DNA of 8,843 bases from CBDCGW01 sp964430745. GTDB lineage: Bacteria > Acidobacteriota > UBA890. Positions within the stretch are counted from its first letter, which is position 1. Each line of letters starts with the position of its first letter. The stretch lies in the NCBI GenBank assembly GCA_964430745.1, contig CAYSHI010000250.1, positions 1-8,843 of the forward strand. The letters run 5' to 3'. The notes below the pieces were generated by a model, which saw only the letters and a list, made by a program, of their open reading frames with translations, was not told where the DNA came from and made no database searches. Below are positions 1 to 8,395 of the stretch, piece by piece. Both the position numbers and the translations under genes were made by a program.

Positions 1-518
1 GTGGTCTTCGAGTCGCCGATGAAATCGACGTTGAACATCGGGGCAATCGACGCGTTGCCGAAGTGAAAGGGATAGCTGGCGCCCAGCCGGATGACAAAGA
101 ACGCTTCGTTCTTGGTCCCGGGGCCGGTCTCGGAAAGGGTGTCCTTCTCGACCCACTCAGCGCCCGGGGCGATGAGCAGGCTCAGGTCGCCCACCGGGTG
201 CACGAACACCACGGCGCCGGCGAGCGCGTTGCGCTTGAAGTCTCCGAAAACGAAATCGACCAGGGCGCCGACGCCGAACAGATCAGACAGCCGCCGCTCG
301 TAGTCGATGCCGAGGGCGAAGGAAGTGTCGCTCTTCTGCTTCTTCGGCGTGCTCGCCCCGATCAGAACACCGAGATGATTGGCGTGGATGTGGTGATCGT
401 CGTCGTGCGCGGTGTCGGCCTGTTGTTCCGCCGCCACCTGCCCTTGCTGAGCGAGAGCGGGTGTGGCGAGGCAGAACACGGAAATCAGCGCAACAACGGC
501 GAGAAGTCTCCGGAGCAT
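1..518 (-). CDS. Exported outer-membrane beta-barrel-like protein with His-rich N-terminus (3' part outside window)
   Basis: This minus-strand frame has no stop before the left edge, so only the first 172 residues are present. Residues 1-23 form a clear Sec signal peptide: MLRR, a hydrophobic core, then TPALA with cleavage expected after A23. A His/Asp-rich patch follows (H38 to H48: H-D-D-D-H-H-I-H-A-N-H). From about residue 49 the sequence alternates hydrophobic and polar residues with frequent glycine (LGVLIGAS, FALGIDYERRL, FGVGALVDFV, VIRLGASYPF), which is typical of beta-barrel strands and turns. I recognise the general type, uncharacterised porin-like or transporter-annotated barrels with a histidine-rich N-terminus, but no named gene. 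Start choice: the ATG at 518 begins the signal peptide, although its GGGAG abuts the ATG with no spacing. An in-frame ATG 25 codons upstream would put a polar extension before the signal peptide and is less likely. The gene lies 92 bases after the next minus-strand gene. Confidence 0.8.
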   Translation of the reverse strand, partial: MLRRLLAVVALISVFCLATPALAQQGQVAAEQQADTAHDDDHHIHANHLGVLIGASTPKKQKSDTSFALGIDYERRLSDLFGVGALVDFVFGDFKRNALAGAVVFVHPVGDLSLLIAPGAEWVEKDTLSETGPGTKNEAFFVIRLGASYPFHFGNASIAPMFNVDFIGDSKT

Positions 519-563
519 CTCCCGGGCTGGTTTCGGAACGAGGCACTCACTTCGCCCGACGTG

Positions 564-597
564 CACGATGGGCGCCGTGTCCACGAGGCCCATCGCG
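564..597 (-). repeat. Intercistronic inverted repeat / stem-loop
   Basis: Perfect 8-bp arms CGATGGGC (566-573) and GCCCATCG (588-595) flank a 14-base loop. On the minus-strand RNA the stem extends by a G-U and a C-G pair (565/596 and 564/597), and the loop can close further through CGTG/CACG at 576-579 and 582-585. It sits 14 bases after the stop of the 611-1237 gene and about 45 bases before the start of the barrel gene. No T-run follows it, so it is not a classical intrinsic terminator. It could be a 3'-end stabiliser, a processing site or a protein-binding palindrome. Confidence 0.5.
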
Positions 598-610
598 GTG
601 CAGCGCCGGA

Positions 611-1237
611 TTACTGCCCCCCCTCGACCTGCATGACGATCTGGTTGAGGCGGATCGGCTGGCTCGACACGCTCGCCATCTGCAGCGTGTCGTTTTCCTC
701 GTCGTAGCGAAACTCGACGCCCACGGCGAGGACGCCCTCACCCTTCCCCTCGTCATCGAGTGTCATCTCGATGAACGTCACGTTGTGATTCCAGGTCCAT
801 TGCCCGCGCCCCTCGAAGGCCTCCTCGAAGTCGATCGGGCGGTCGGTGGCGATGTGGATGATCCGCGTTCCTTCTTCCGCGCCGCGGTACATCTGCGCGT
901 AGCGGAGTCGCCAACCCGTGCTGCTCATCGACGGGGCCCGGATGAACCCCACCTCGGTAGCGGAACGCAGCGCATCGGCGAGCGCCTGCATGCCGCGGTC
1001 GAGGAAGATCTCCTCGAGGGCATCGCGCTCGTCGGGCGTGTTCCAGCGGTTCACCACGATGGTGAGCGGCGTCATACCACCGCCCCCGGTGCCAACGTGC
1101 TGGGCGTTCATGTTGAACACCAAACGGTCGCCTTGCCGCGCACCGTCGTCCGGGGTGGCGCCGATCGGCAAGGCAACAACGACTCCCGCGCCCACCAACG
1201 TGGCGATCGCGGTGAAGATAAGAGCTTGTTTGCTCAT
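611..1237 (-). CDS. Small exported protein of an unnamed conserved family
   Basis: The product is 208 aa. Residues 1-28 (MSKQ, then a long hydrophobic stretch to ALPIGA) look like a Sec signal peptide or an N-terminal membrane anchor, so the protein probably acts in the periplasm. The mature part has a pattern I associate with uncharacterised bacterial proteins, with no known biochemical role: a beta segment then V-N-R-W-N-T-P-D-E-R (62-71), a short helix with RGMQALADAL (81-90), VGFIRAPSM (96-104), an IATDRPI motif (129-135), and a C-terminal beta-rich half ending in QPIRLNQI (193-200). A GGGG run lies at 51-54. Start choice: ATG at 1237 is preceded by AGGAG at good spacing and begins the signal sequence. 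The frame stays open 47 codons further to 1378, but that extension is Arg-rich and would bury the signal peptide. No cysteine or recognisable catalytic motif is seen. Confidence 0.85.
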   Translation of the reverse strand: MSKQALIFTAIATLVGAGVVVALPIGATPDDGARQGDRLVFNMNAQHVGTGGGGMTPLTIVVNRWNTPDERDALEEIFLDRGMQALADALRSATEVGFIRAPSMSSTGWRLRYAQMYRGAEEGTRIIHIATDRPIDFEEAFEGRGQWTWNHNVTFIEMTLDDEGKGEGVLAVGVEFRYDEENDTLQMASVSSQPIRLNQIVMQVEGGQ

Positions 1238-1466
1238 TTCATTCTCCTGGGCTGTCCCTTCGGGTCGACGAACCCTCACGGATAGACTCCGCGCTCCGGG
1301 TTCCGAAGCTGCTTCTGCTTTGTTACGCGGAAAATAGGCCTCAACTGAAAGGCGCGAACGACGGTCCGCCACCCACAAAACGCCATCGTGCCGATCGCCC
1401 TTCCTCCACGCGGCGAAACGGCGGCCGTCGGGGGATGCCCTCCGGGCGCAGCAGCCAATACGTCCC

Positions 1467-3416
1467 TCAGCGTTCCGGCGTATACCAGATCGGCGAGGTG
1501 TAGCCGCGCTCCTGCTGTGTCATGAGCGCGTCCTCGGGCATATCGACGCCGAAGTAGCGCGCGTCATAGGCCGTCCAGCGGGGCGTCGGGATCTCCAGCA
1601 CGCGAGCGTAGTAGAAGGCGCGCTGATTCGGGTCGAAATCCGGATCTTCCCAGACGGCGATGAGCTCAGGGTCGCCGATGGTGTTGCTCCAGGTGGCGTT
1701 GGCAACGTCGACGGTGCTCCCCACCGGGGTGCGACATCGACCGTCGGCATCGATGGTGCGGCCGTCCGAAACGACCACGTCGTACACCCGCTCCTGTAGC
1801 TCGCCGGCAGCATCGAGCCATCCCTTGATGATCTGGATGCGGTCGATGTTGGCCCCGAGGGGATCCTTCAGTGCCGCCACCAGAAACTTCGGTGCGCCAT
1901 CGACATCGGCACCGCGCATCTCGCCGCCCATCGGCACACCCTTGCGATAACCGGCCTCGGCCGGCCGGCGGGTATTGGCGTCGGCGGCCTCGAAGTCCCA
2001 GCTGCCGAAGAAGCGCACCACCATGCGGGGACCCGTCGTCGCGTAGGTCTCTCGCCGCATCATGGCATCGAACAGCTGCTCACGCGTGTTGTCGCGCGCC
2101 CACACGGCAGCGTATCCGGAGGCAACCTCCTCCCAGCTCATGATGGTGGCCAGATCCGTCGCCATGAACGCGTGTTGGGTGCGCTCAGCGGAAGGCTCAC
2201 TGCCGGACTGCTTGCCGAAGAAGTTGTCGTCGTCGGCCGTGGCCAGTGCCGTGTGGCTGTCCGTCGAGCCGATCATGCCGAACTGGTAGGGGTTGATGCC
2301 GAGCGATTCTTCGAGTTGGAGGCCGAGCTTCAATGCCGAGCGGCCGTATTCGTACGGCAACATGTCGTCAGTCTTGGCGACGCTGAGGTTGAGGTTGCCC
2401 TTGTCCCAGTTCTCGAAGTCGGCGAACTCGTCGTTCGGCGAGAGAAACGGGTGGGCCTCGCCGTCGCCCTTGATCTGGGTGACCTCGTAGAGCGGCTCCC
2501 AGCGGTCGCGCGTCTCGGCGTACGCGCGCGTCAGGGGCTGCTGGTCGCGCGGGTTGATTTCCGGAAACATCGTGCCGTTCGACAGATTGCCGTTGTGGGC
2601 GATCGCCAGCACCTGGCCCCCGGTCCGGTCCTCGTAGTCCTGCAGCGCATCCCACAGATCCTCGGGGTGGATGCTGCCGTAGGGCGGCTGCGTCACGTAG
2701 GGCATGGTCTGGCTGGCGCGCACCGCGCCGTCGCGGTAGAGCACCACGCGGTGCAGGTTGTCGCCCGGAGGAACGAGCGAGGTCCATTCGTAGCCGATGA
2801 AAGCAGTGAAGCGCCCCGGCTCGTTGAACTCCTCCGCGGCACCGATGGTCCGATCCCACTGGCTGCGAAAACCGGGGGCCCCCGGGTCATAGACGAGTGC
2901 GGGCGGCATCTGGCCGCGCGAGAACATGTCGATGAGCTCGAGCGCGGCGTCGACGCCCTGCCCCGACATGATCATGTCGTACCAACGCCGTCCGTTGGGG
3001 TCGGCGAGCACGCCCGGGTTGCCGTCCAGCAGATCGGGGAACAGCCCCATGCCGTCGGAATGGTCGGAGACGACGAGAAAATCCAGCGGTCGAGCCAGGC
3101 GCGCGGCCTGGCCGGACGAAGCCATGACCTCCTCGCCGCGGGCGAAACGGTAGGCGTCTTCCGGCAGGAGGCGGGCGCCGAACGCTCCGGCGTCCATCGA
3201 CACGGCGGTATGCAGGTGTGTGTCGCCCCAGTACACATGGGTCGGGACGGCGCCACCGGCATACGGCGAGTAGGGTCGTCCCGGATAGAGCTTCTGTAGC
3301 GATTCACGGGGAGGCGCGGCTTCCTGAGCCGTCGCCTCGTCGCCGCCGCGACCCACCAAGATCAAGCATGCTGCAATCAGCGTGAGGCCCAGAAGCCAAC
3401 CGAGTCGTTTCATCAT
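1467..3416 (-). CDS. Exported DUF3604 (PHP-like) domain protein
   Basis: The product is 649 aa, near full length for the DUF3604 family, whose biochemical function is not established. Histidine/aspartate clusters resemble metal-dependent PHP-type hydrolases: W-G-D-T-H-L-H (63-69), S-D-H-S-D (117-121), G-Y-E-W-T (208-212), I-A-H-N-G-N (272-277), a histidine at 322 and S-T-D-S-H (384-388). All candidate metal ligands are present, so the gene looks intact. The N-terminus is a signal sequence (KR, then hydrophobic 6-21). IAAC (14-17) fits a lipobox, but hydrophobic residues follow the cysteine, so Sec cleavage near TAQ (29-31) is equally possible. Start choice: two adjacent ATGs (3416 and 3413) follow AGGAG at 3422-3426. 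The frame is open upstream to 4007, but that would overlap the divergent hydrolase gene and put 197 odd residues before the signal peptide. It is divergent from the serine hydrolase across 334 bases and upstream of two exported-protein genes. Confidence 0.92.
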   Translation of the reverse strand: MMKRLGWLLGLTLIAACLILVGRGGDEATAQEAAPPRESLQKLYPGRPYSPYAGGAVPTHVYWGDTHLHTAVSMDAGAFGARLLPEDAYRFARGEEVMASSGQAARLARPLDFLVVSDHSDGMGLFPDLLDGNPGVLADPNGRRWYDMIMSGQGVDAALELIDMFSRGQMPPALVYDPGAPGFRSQWDRTIGAAEEFNEPGRFTAFIGYEWTSLVPPGDNLHRVVLYRDGAVRASQTMPYVTQPPYGSIHPEDLWDALQDYEDRTGGQVLAIAHNGNLSNGTMFPEINPRDQQPLTRAYAETRDRWEPLYEVTQIKGDGEAHPFLSPNDEFADFENWDKGNLNLSVAKTDDMLPYEYGRSALKLGLQLEESLGINPYQFGMIGSTDSHTALATADDDNFFGKQSGSEPSAERTQHAFMATDLATIMSWEEVASGYAAVWARDNTREQLFDAMMRRETYATTGPRMVVRFFGSWDFEAADANTRRPAEAGYRKGVPMGGEMRGADVDGAPKFLVAALKDPLGANIDRIQIIKGWLDAAGELQERVYDVVVSDGRTIDADGRCRTPVGSTVDVANATWSNTIGDPELIAVWEDPDFDPNQRAFYYARVLEIPTPRWTAYDARYFGVDMPEDALMTQQERGYTSPIWYTPER

Positions 3417-3440
3417 CGTTTCTCCTGTCGAGAGATCGCC

Positions 3441-3584
3441 TTGGAAGCCGAAAGGGCGACCCAAGAAGTCGGAATCGCAACCGCGGGGACCGATCCGGTA
3501 ACCGCAGAGGTCGAACCGGAAACGGTACAGGTCGAACCGGAAACCGTAGAGGTCGCGGGCGACCCCAAAGCCGGACTGCACTAG
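3441..3584 (+). CDS. Speculative 47-aa ORF (TTG start) through the 21-bp repeat
   Basis: On the plus strand a TTG at 3441 opens 47 codons ending in TAG at 3582-3584. A weak purine stretch, GAGAG, lies about 6 bases before the TTG. The translation is acidic with a heptad pattern of approximate form x-T-x-E-V-E-P over about five units (3456-3560), for example ETVQVEP then ETVEVAG. That is more protein-like than the other frames, and the degenerate left copies keep the T and E/V positions. Against it: there is no in-frame ATG, the ORF is tiny, the frame is open anyway from 3300, and it overlaps the leader of the divergent DUF3604 gene. It could be a gene remnant, a small peptide or chance. I recognise no family. 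Confidence 0.15.
   Translation: MEAERATQEVGIATAGTDPVTAEVEPETVQVEPETVEVAGDPKAGLH
3495..3557. repeat. Three-copy imperfect 21-bp tandem repeat
   Basis: Copies lie at 3495-3515, 3516-3536 and 3537-3557. Every pair of copies matches at 17 of 21 positions, and the most constant parts are CCGG at the start and AGGTCG near the end. Weaker 21-base periodicity continues to the left: 3474-3494 matches copy 1 at about 12 positions and 3453-3473 at about 13. The unit equals seven codons and two turns of B-DNA, so both a coding heptad repeat and helically phased protein-binding sites are compatible with it. The array begins 78 bases upstream of the DUF3604 start. Confidence 0.8.
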
Positions 3585-3611
3585 CCTATTTGCGGACCTG
3601 CCCAACTTCAA
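3583..3611 (-). promoter_or_regulatory. Candidate promoter for the DUF3604 gene
   Basis: On the minus strand, TTGAAG (3606-3611) is followed after 17 bases by TAGGCT (3583-3588), 4/6 and 3/6 matches to sigma-70 consensus. If used, the transcript would start near 3576, about 160 bases before the ATG, and would carry the 21-bp repeats in its 5' leader. The match is weak. Confidence 0.22.
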
Positions 3612-3686
3612 TGCAACGGCTCCCGGTTCGACACAGGCACCGCCGAGCGAGCCACGCTTCCATATCTGGTCCGGCGCAAGGCATGC

Positions 3687-3716
3687 TTGTCCACGCCTCC
3701 GCCCCCAACGTACAGT
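3687..3716 (+). promoter_or_regulatory. Candidate promoter for the serine hydrolase gene
   Basis: TTGTCC (3687-3692), an 18-base spacer and TACAGT (3711-3716) give two 4/6 matches to the sigma-70 hexamers. Transcription would start near 3723, leaving a leader of about 28 bases that contains GGAAGGA. The CAAG/CTTG hairpin at 3677-3689 overlaps the -35 and could be an operator. Confidence 0.3.
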
Positions 3717-3750
3717 CTCGTGGTCACCATTTCTCCGGAAGGAATCAGTC

Positions 3751-5208
3751 ATGGCGGATCGACGCGAACGGCGCAACGAGCGGGGCATTACCAGAAGGCA
3801 ACTCCTGGCGACCGCCGGAGCGGGGGCGGCCGGCGTCGGCGCGGCACATCTCGGGTTGGCGACCACCCCGATCGGCGGGCTCGTGGACCTCGGCAAGACC
3901 TCGGACGGGTTCGGTGATCGGATCGCAGGGCTCGGGGAGGCGACGACGCACGCGCCCCAAACCGAGATGTATGTCCCGCCATCGGAGCAAGACGGCGGCT
4001 GGCGCACAGCGAGCCCGGAGGACCTCGGCGTGAACGCCGCCCTTCTCGGGGAGGCCGTCGCCTACCACGACACCCATCCCGCGACGACGAGCCACGGCGG
4101 TGCCCTCGTCATCGTCTACAAAGGCCACATCATCGGCGAAAGCTACACCACCGGGACCGAGGGCGGTCCCGGGCGATGGACCGCCCGCACCTGCAACGAT
4201 ATGAAGTCGTCGACCAAGTCCGTCTTCGGGACGGCGGTGGGCGTGTTCCTCGACGAGTACGCGGATCGCGTCGACCTGGATACCTACCTGGTGGGCACCT
4301 CGCCGGATGACTCGCTCATCCCACAAATATGGGATCAGCCGCTCACTGACGAGCGAAAGACCAGGATCAAGGTCAAGCACGTGCTGTCGATGACCTCGGG
4401 GCACGAGAGCCGCGAACCTTGGTTGGCACCGACTCCCCGCCACCTCTATCCCGGCTACACCGGTCCCTTCCAGATGTACGAGTACTGCTTCGGCTGGTGG
4501 CACTTCGAAGACATCGCAGCGCACCACACGTTGCGGTTCGAGCCGGGCTCCGACTTCAACTACAGCAACTACGGGTTGGAGCAGATGGCGCTGGCCATGC
4601 GAAACATCTCGGGCGAGGAGGTCGGCCCATACCTCTACGATCGGGTCCTCGGGAAGATCGGCATGCCGATCGGAATCCGCGACAACCAATTCCGCGACAT
4701 GCCCTATTTCGACAACCGAGAGCTGAACTTCGCCGACGAGCCGGGATGGGGCCGAGGCGGCAGTACCGGTTGCGACGCTTACGGTGCCGACGGCAGCGAG
4801 AGCCCCTACGGATACAACTCCGTCGTCGGCAGCACCTTCCGCTGCACCGCCCGCGACTTCGCCCGCCTGGCCTACCTGTGGCTGAACGAAGGCCGCTGGG
4901 GAAACGAACAGCTCGTTTCGGCGGATTGGCTGAAGCTGGCAACGAGCCGCTTCGTCCGCGACAACGGCACGACGCCAAACAACTACGGATACACCTTCTG
5001 GGTCCAGGACGAGCTCAACGGCGTGCCGGCCGATCTCTACATGTCGCGCGGCCACAACCAGAACCACAGCTACGTCATCCCCAGCCTGGATCTGGCCGTC
5101 GTGCGCCAAGGCAATGACAACCGGCGCGGACCGCGTGGCCAAGTGCCCCTCAGTACCGCACTGATCCAGAAGATCGTCGCCGCGATGCCGGCGGACACGC
5201 CGAGGTAA
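3751..5208 (+). CDS. Tat-exported class C beta-lactamase-like serine hydrolase
   Basis: The product is 485 aa of the beta-lactamase/penicillin-binding-protein-like family (Pfam Beta-lactamase, PF00144 type), which includes esterases, peptidases and amide hydrolases such as 6-aminohexanoate-dimer hydrolase. The substrate cannot be read from sequence. Residues 12-35 are a twin-arginine signal (T14-R15-R16-Q-L-L, then an Ala/Gly-rich hydrophobic core), so it should be exported folded to the periplasm. The catalytic S-x-x-K is S153-S-T-K156, the second motif is Y271-S-N273, and the third-motif region is R-G-H-N-Q-N (433-438) in place of KTG, as is common in non-lactamase members. SMTSGHES (213-220) and FEPGSDFNYSN (263-273) are also typical of the fold. 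Start choice: ATG at 3751 follows GGAAGGA by 7 bases and begins just before the Tat motif. The radical SAM gene starts 32 bases downstream. Antibiotic resistance should not be assumed. Confidence 0.93.
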   Translation: MADRRERRNERGITRRQLLATAGAGAAGVGAAHLGLATTPIGGLVDLGKTSDGFGDRIAGLGEATTHAPQTEMYVPPSEQDGGWRTASPEDLGVNAALLGEAVAYHDTHPATTSHGGALVIVYKGHIIGESYTTGTEGGPGRWTARTCNDMKSSTKSVFGTAVGVFLDEYADRVDLDTYLVGTSPDDSLIPQIWDQPLTDERKTRIKVKHVLSMTSGHESREPWLAPTPRHLYPGYTGPFQMYEYCFGWWHFEDIAAHHTLRFEPGSDFNYSNYGLEQMALAMRNISGEEVGPYLYDRVLGKIGMPIGIRDNQFRDMPYFDNRELNFADEPGWGRGGSTGCDAYGADGSESPYGYNSVVGSTFRCTARDFARLAYLWLNEGRWGNEQLVSADWLKLATSRFVRDNGTTPNNYGYTFWVQDELNGVPADLYMSRGHNQNHSYVIPSLDLAVVRQGNDNRRGPRGQVPLSTALIQKIVAAMPADTPR

Positions 5209-5228
5209 CCCGGGCCGGTGTCAGCGGA

Positions 5229-5234
5229 TATGAT
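5229..5234 (+). promoter_or_regulatory. -10-like TATGAT just before the radical SAM start
   Basis: TATGAT matches TATAAT at 5 of 6 positions and ends 6 bases before the ATG at 5241. No convincing -35 is seen. If active, transcription would begin at or next to the ATG and give a nearly leaderless mRNA, which would fit the lack of a clear Shine-Dalgarno there. Confidence 0.25.
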
Positions 5235-5240
5235 CGCCCA

Positions 5241-6131
5241 ATGATCGCCCTCGATTACGTGGAACCACTGTTCCGGCCGCCCTCCGAGGCTCGCTCGCTG
5301 ATCCTGCAGGTCACCAACGGCTGCTCCTGGAACAAGTGCACGTTCTGCGAGATGTACACCGAGCCGCAGAAGCGCTTTCGCGCCAAACCACTCGAGGATA
5401 TCGACCGCGAGCTCGCCGACATCGCCGCCGAAGAAATCCCTGTTAGGCGCGTCTTTCTGGCCGACGGCGACGCCATGACGCTGTCCGCCGACCGGCTCCG
5501 GGGAATCCTCGAGATCATCGGACGACACCTTCCGAGCGTGCACCGGGTGGCGTCCTATTGCCTGCCGCGGAACTTGAAGAACAAGACGGTCGAGGAGCTC
5601 GCCGAGCTACGGCAGCTGAAGCTCAGCCTGTTCTATATCGGCTGCGAGTCGGGCGACGATCTGGTGCTCGACAGGGTCAGCAAGGGCGAAACCTACGATT
5701 CCTCGCTCGAAGCTCTGCGCAAGATCAAGGCCGCCGGGGCCCGCAGCTCGGTGATGATCCTCAACGGCATGGGCGGCGCACGCTACAGTCGCCAACACGC
5801 GGTCAACTCCGCCCGCCTGATGAATGACGCCCAACCCGAGTATGTATCGACGCTGGTAGTCAGCTTCCCCAAGGGATCGGAACGCTATGAGGCGGGCTTC
5901 CAGGGGGAGTTCGAGCCCCTCGATCAGCCGGGCCTGTTCCAGGAGATGCACTGGCTGCTGGAGAACCTCGAGCTCGAAAAGACCATTTTCCGCTCCGACC
6001 ACGCCTCCAACTACCTGGTGCTCCGCGGCACCCTCGGCAAGGACAAAGAGCGCCTGCTGGAAACCGTTCGCGCCGCGATGGATCGGCCGGATACGGTGCG
6101 GCTGCGCCAGGAGTGGCAGCGCGGGCTCTAG
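5241..6131 (+). CDS. Radical SAM superfamily protein with CX4CX2C cluster motif
   Basis: The product is 296 aa, a compact stand-alone radical SAM domain and predicted cytosolic. The cluster-binding cysteines are C28, C33 and C36 (N-G-C-S-W-N-K-C-T-F-C), spaced CX4CX2C rather than the canonical CX3CX2C. This spacing is regular in a subfamily that I know only as uncharacterised radical SAM proteins. Other expected parts follow: LADGDAMTLS (73-82) after strand 2, YIGCESGDD (132-140) in the S-adenosylmethionine-contacting region, and S-D-H-A-S-N-Y-L-V-L-R-G-T-L (252-265) near the C-terminus, a signature of this subfamily. No C-terminal cysteine cluster, SPASM or B12 domain is present, so a single [4Fe-4S] cluster is expected. 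The substrate is unknown. Start: ATG at 5241; no other in-frame start lies between it and the preceding stop, and the ribosome-binding site is weak. It is 32 bases after the serine hydrolase gene and may be co-transcribed with it. Confidence 0.9.
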   Translation: MIALDYVEPLFRPPSEARSLILQVTNGCSWNKCTFCEMYTEPQKRFRAKPLEDIDRELADIAAEEIPVRRVFLADGDAMTLSADRLRGILEIIGRHLPSVHRVASYCLPRNLKNKTVEELAELRQLKLSLFYIGCESGDDLVLDRVSKGETYDSSLEALRKIKAAGARSSVMILNGMGGARYSRQHAVNSARLMNDAQPEYVSTLVVSFPKGSERYEAGFQGEFEPLDQPGLFQEMHWLLENLELEKTIFRSDHASNYLVLRGTLGKDKERLLETVRAAMDRPDTVRLRQEWQRGL

Positions 6132-6173
6132 CCGAATTGCAGACTGTCGTTCCGTCAGCCGGGGGCTTCCTCA

Positions 6174-6188
6174 ACGCCTCGAAGGCGT
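6174..6188 (+). repeat. Small hairpin after the radical SAM gene
   Basis: ACGCCT (6174-6179) and AGGCGT (6183-6188) form a perfect 6-bp stem with a CGA loop, 42 bases after the stop codon at 6131. No T-run follows, so termination here is only a possibility. Confidence 0.3.
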
Positions 6189-6307
6189 AACAGCTCGCGC
6201 AACGCGGCGTTCACCGAATCAGAGTCCGGGAATGCGCGCGCTGATGATCCGTATTCTATCGCGCCAATCAGCGTGAACGACGACCAGTATCCTGCCGCAA
6301 CTCTCCG

Positions 6308-6343
6308 TCACCTCCGGTGAGATGGACACGGACCTCTCGGTCC
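6308..6343 (+). promoter_or_regulatory. Two adjacent perfect hairpins upstream of aacS
   Basis: TCACC-tcc-GGTGA (6308-6320) and GGACC-tctc-GGTCC (6330-6343) lie within the 61 bases before the AacS start. GGACC can also pair with a second GGTCC (6349-6353), giving two alternative structures. They may be operator palindromes or leader structures. The rest of the 6132-6368 gap shows no gene. Confidence 0.3.
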
Positions 6344-6368
6344 CCCCGGGTCCTGTACGATAGGGCCC

Positions 6369-8381
<2,013 letters not shown>

Positions 8382-8395
8382 ACTTCCCGCGTGGC

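Larger units (their letters stand above)
3417..3750. other. Divergent intergenic region between DUF3604 and serine hydrolase genes
   Basis: These 334 bases contain no confident gene. They hold the two divergent ribosome-binding sites (AGGAG for the minus gene at 3422-3426; GGAAGGA ending 7 bases before 3751 for the plus gene), a 21-bp tandem repeat and weak candidate promoters in both directions. A small hairpin, CAAG (3677-3680) with CTTG (3686-3689), lies just before the plus-strand -35 candidate. This is the only place where both exported-protein genes could be jointly controlled. Confidence 0.7.

Noticed and set aside
461..1285. Plus-strand frame of 274 codons over the two left-hand minus-strand genes
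   Set aside because: It spans antisense of two genes plus the gap between them and shows no domain; its His/Arg/Leu/Val bias is typical of a shadow frame.
1238..1378. N-terminal extension of the 611-1237 protein to an ATG at 1378
   Set aside because: The extension is Arg-rich and precedes a clean signal peptide that has its own AGGAG ribosome-binding site.
1238..1466. Gap between the DUF3604 stop and the next gene, examined for a gene or terminator
   Set aside because: Only a 4-bp GCCC/GGGC hairpin (1437-1447) without a T-run is seen, and no promoter pair is convincing, so I call nothing beyond the AGGAG before 1237.
2172..3299. 375-codon plus-strand frame opposite the DUF3604 gene
   Set aside because: It lies wholly inside the antisense of a well-supported gene, and its low-complexity Val/Arg/Leu/Ala translation matches no family I know.
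3417..4007. N-terminal extension of the DUF3604 protein by 197 codons
   Set aside because: It would bury the signal peptide, run antisense through the hydrolase start and ignore the AGGAG-preceded ATG pair at 3413-3416.
3745..5142. Long open frame (465 codons) on the minus strand opposite the serine hydrolase gene
   Set aside because: It is the antisense of a gene with intact Tat, SxxK and YxN motifs. Its translation is Val/Arg/Ala/Gly-rich with no recognisable domain, as expected of antisense frames in GC-rich DNA.
3751..5208. Reading the serine hydrolase as an antibiotic-resistance beta-lactamase
   Set aside because: SxxK and YxN are shared by esterases, peptidases and amidases of this superfamily. 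The third motif is G-H-N-Q-N rather than KTG, so resistance cannot be claimed.
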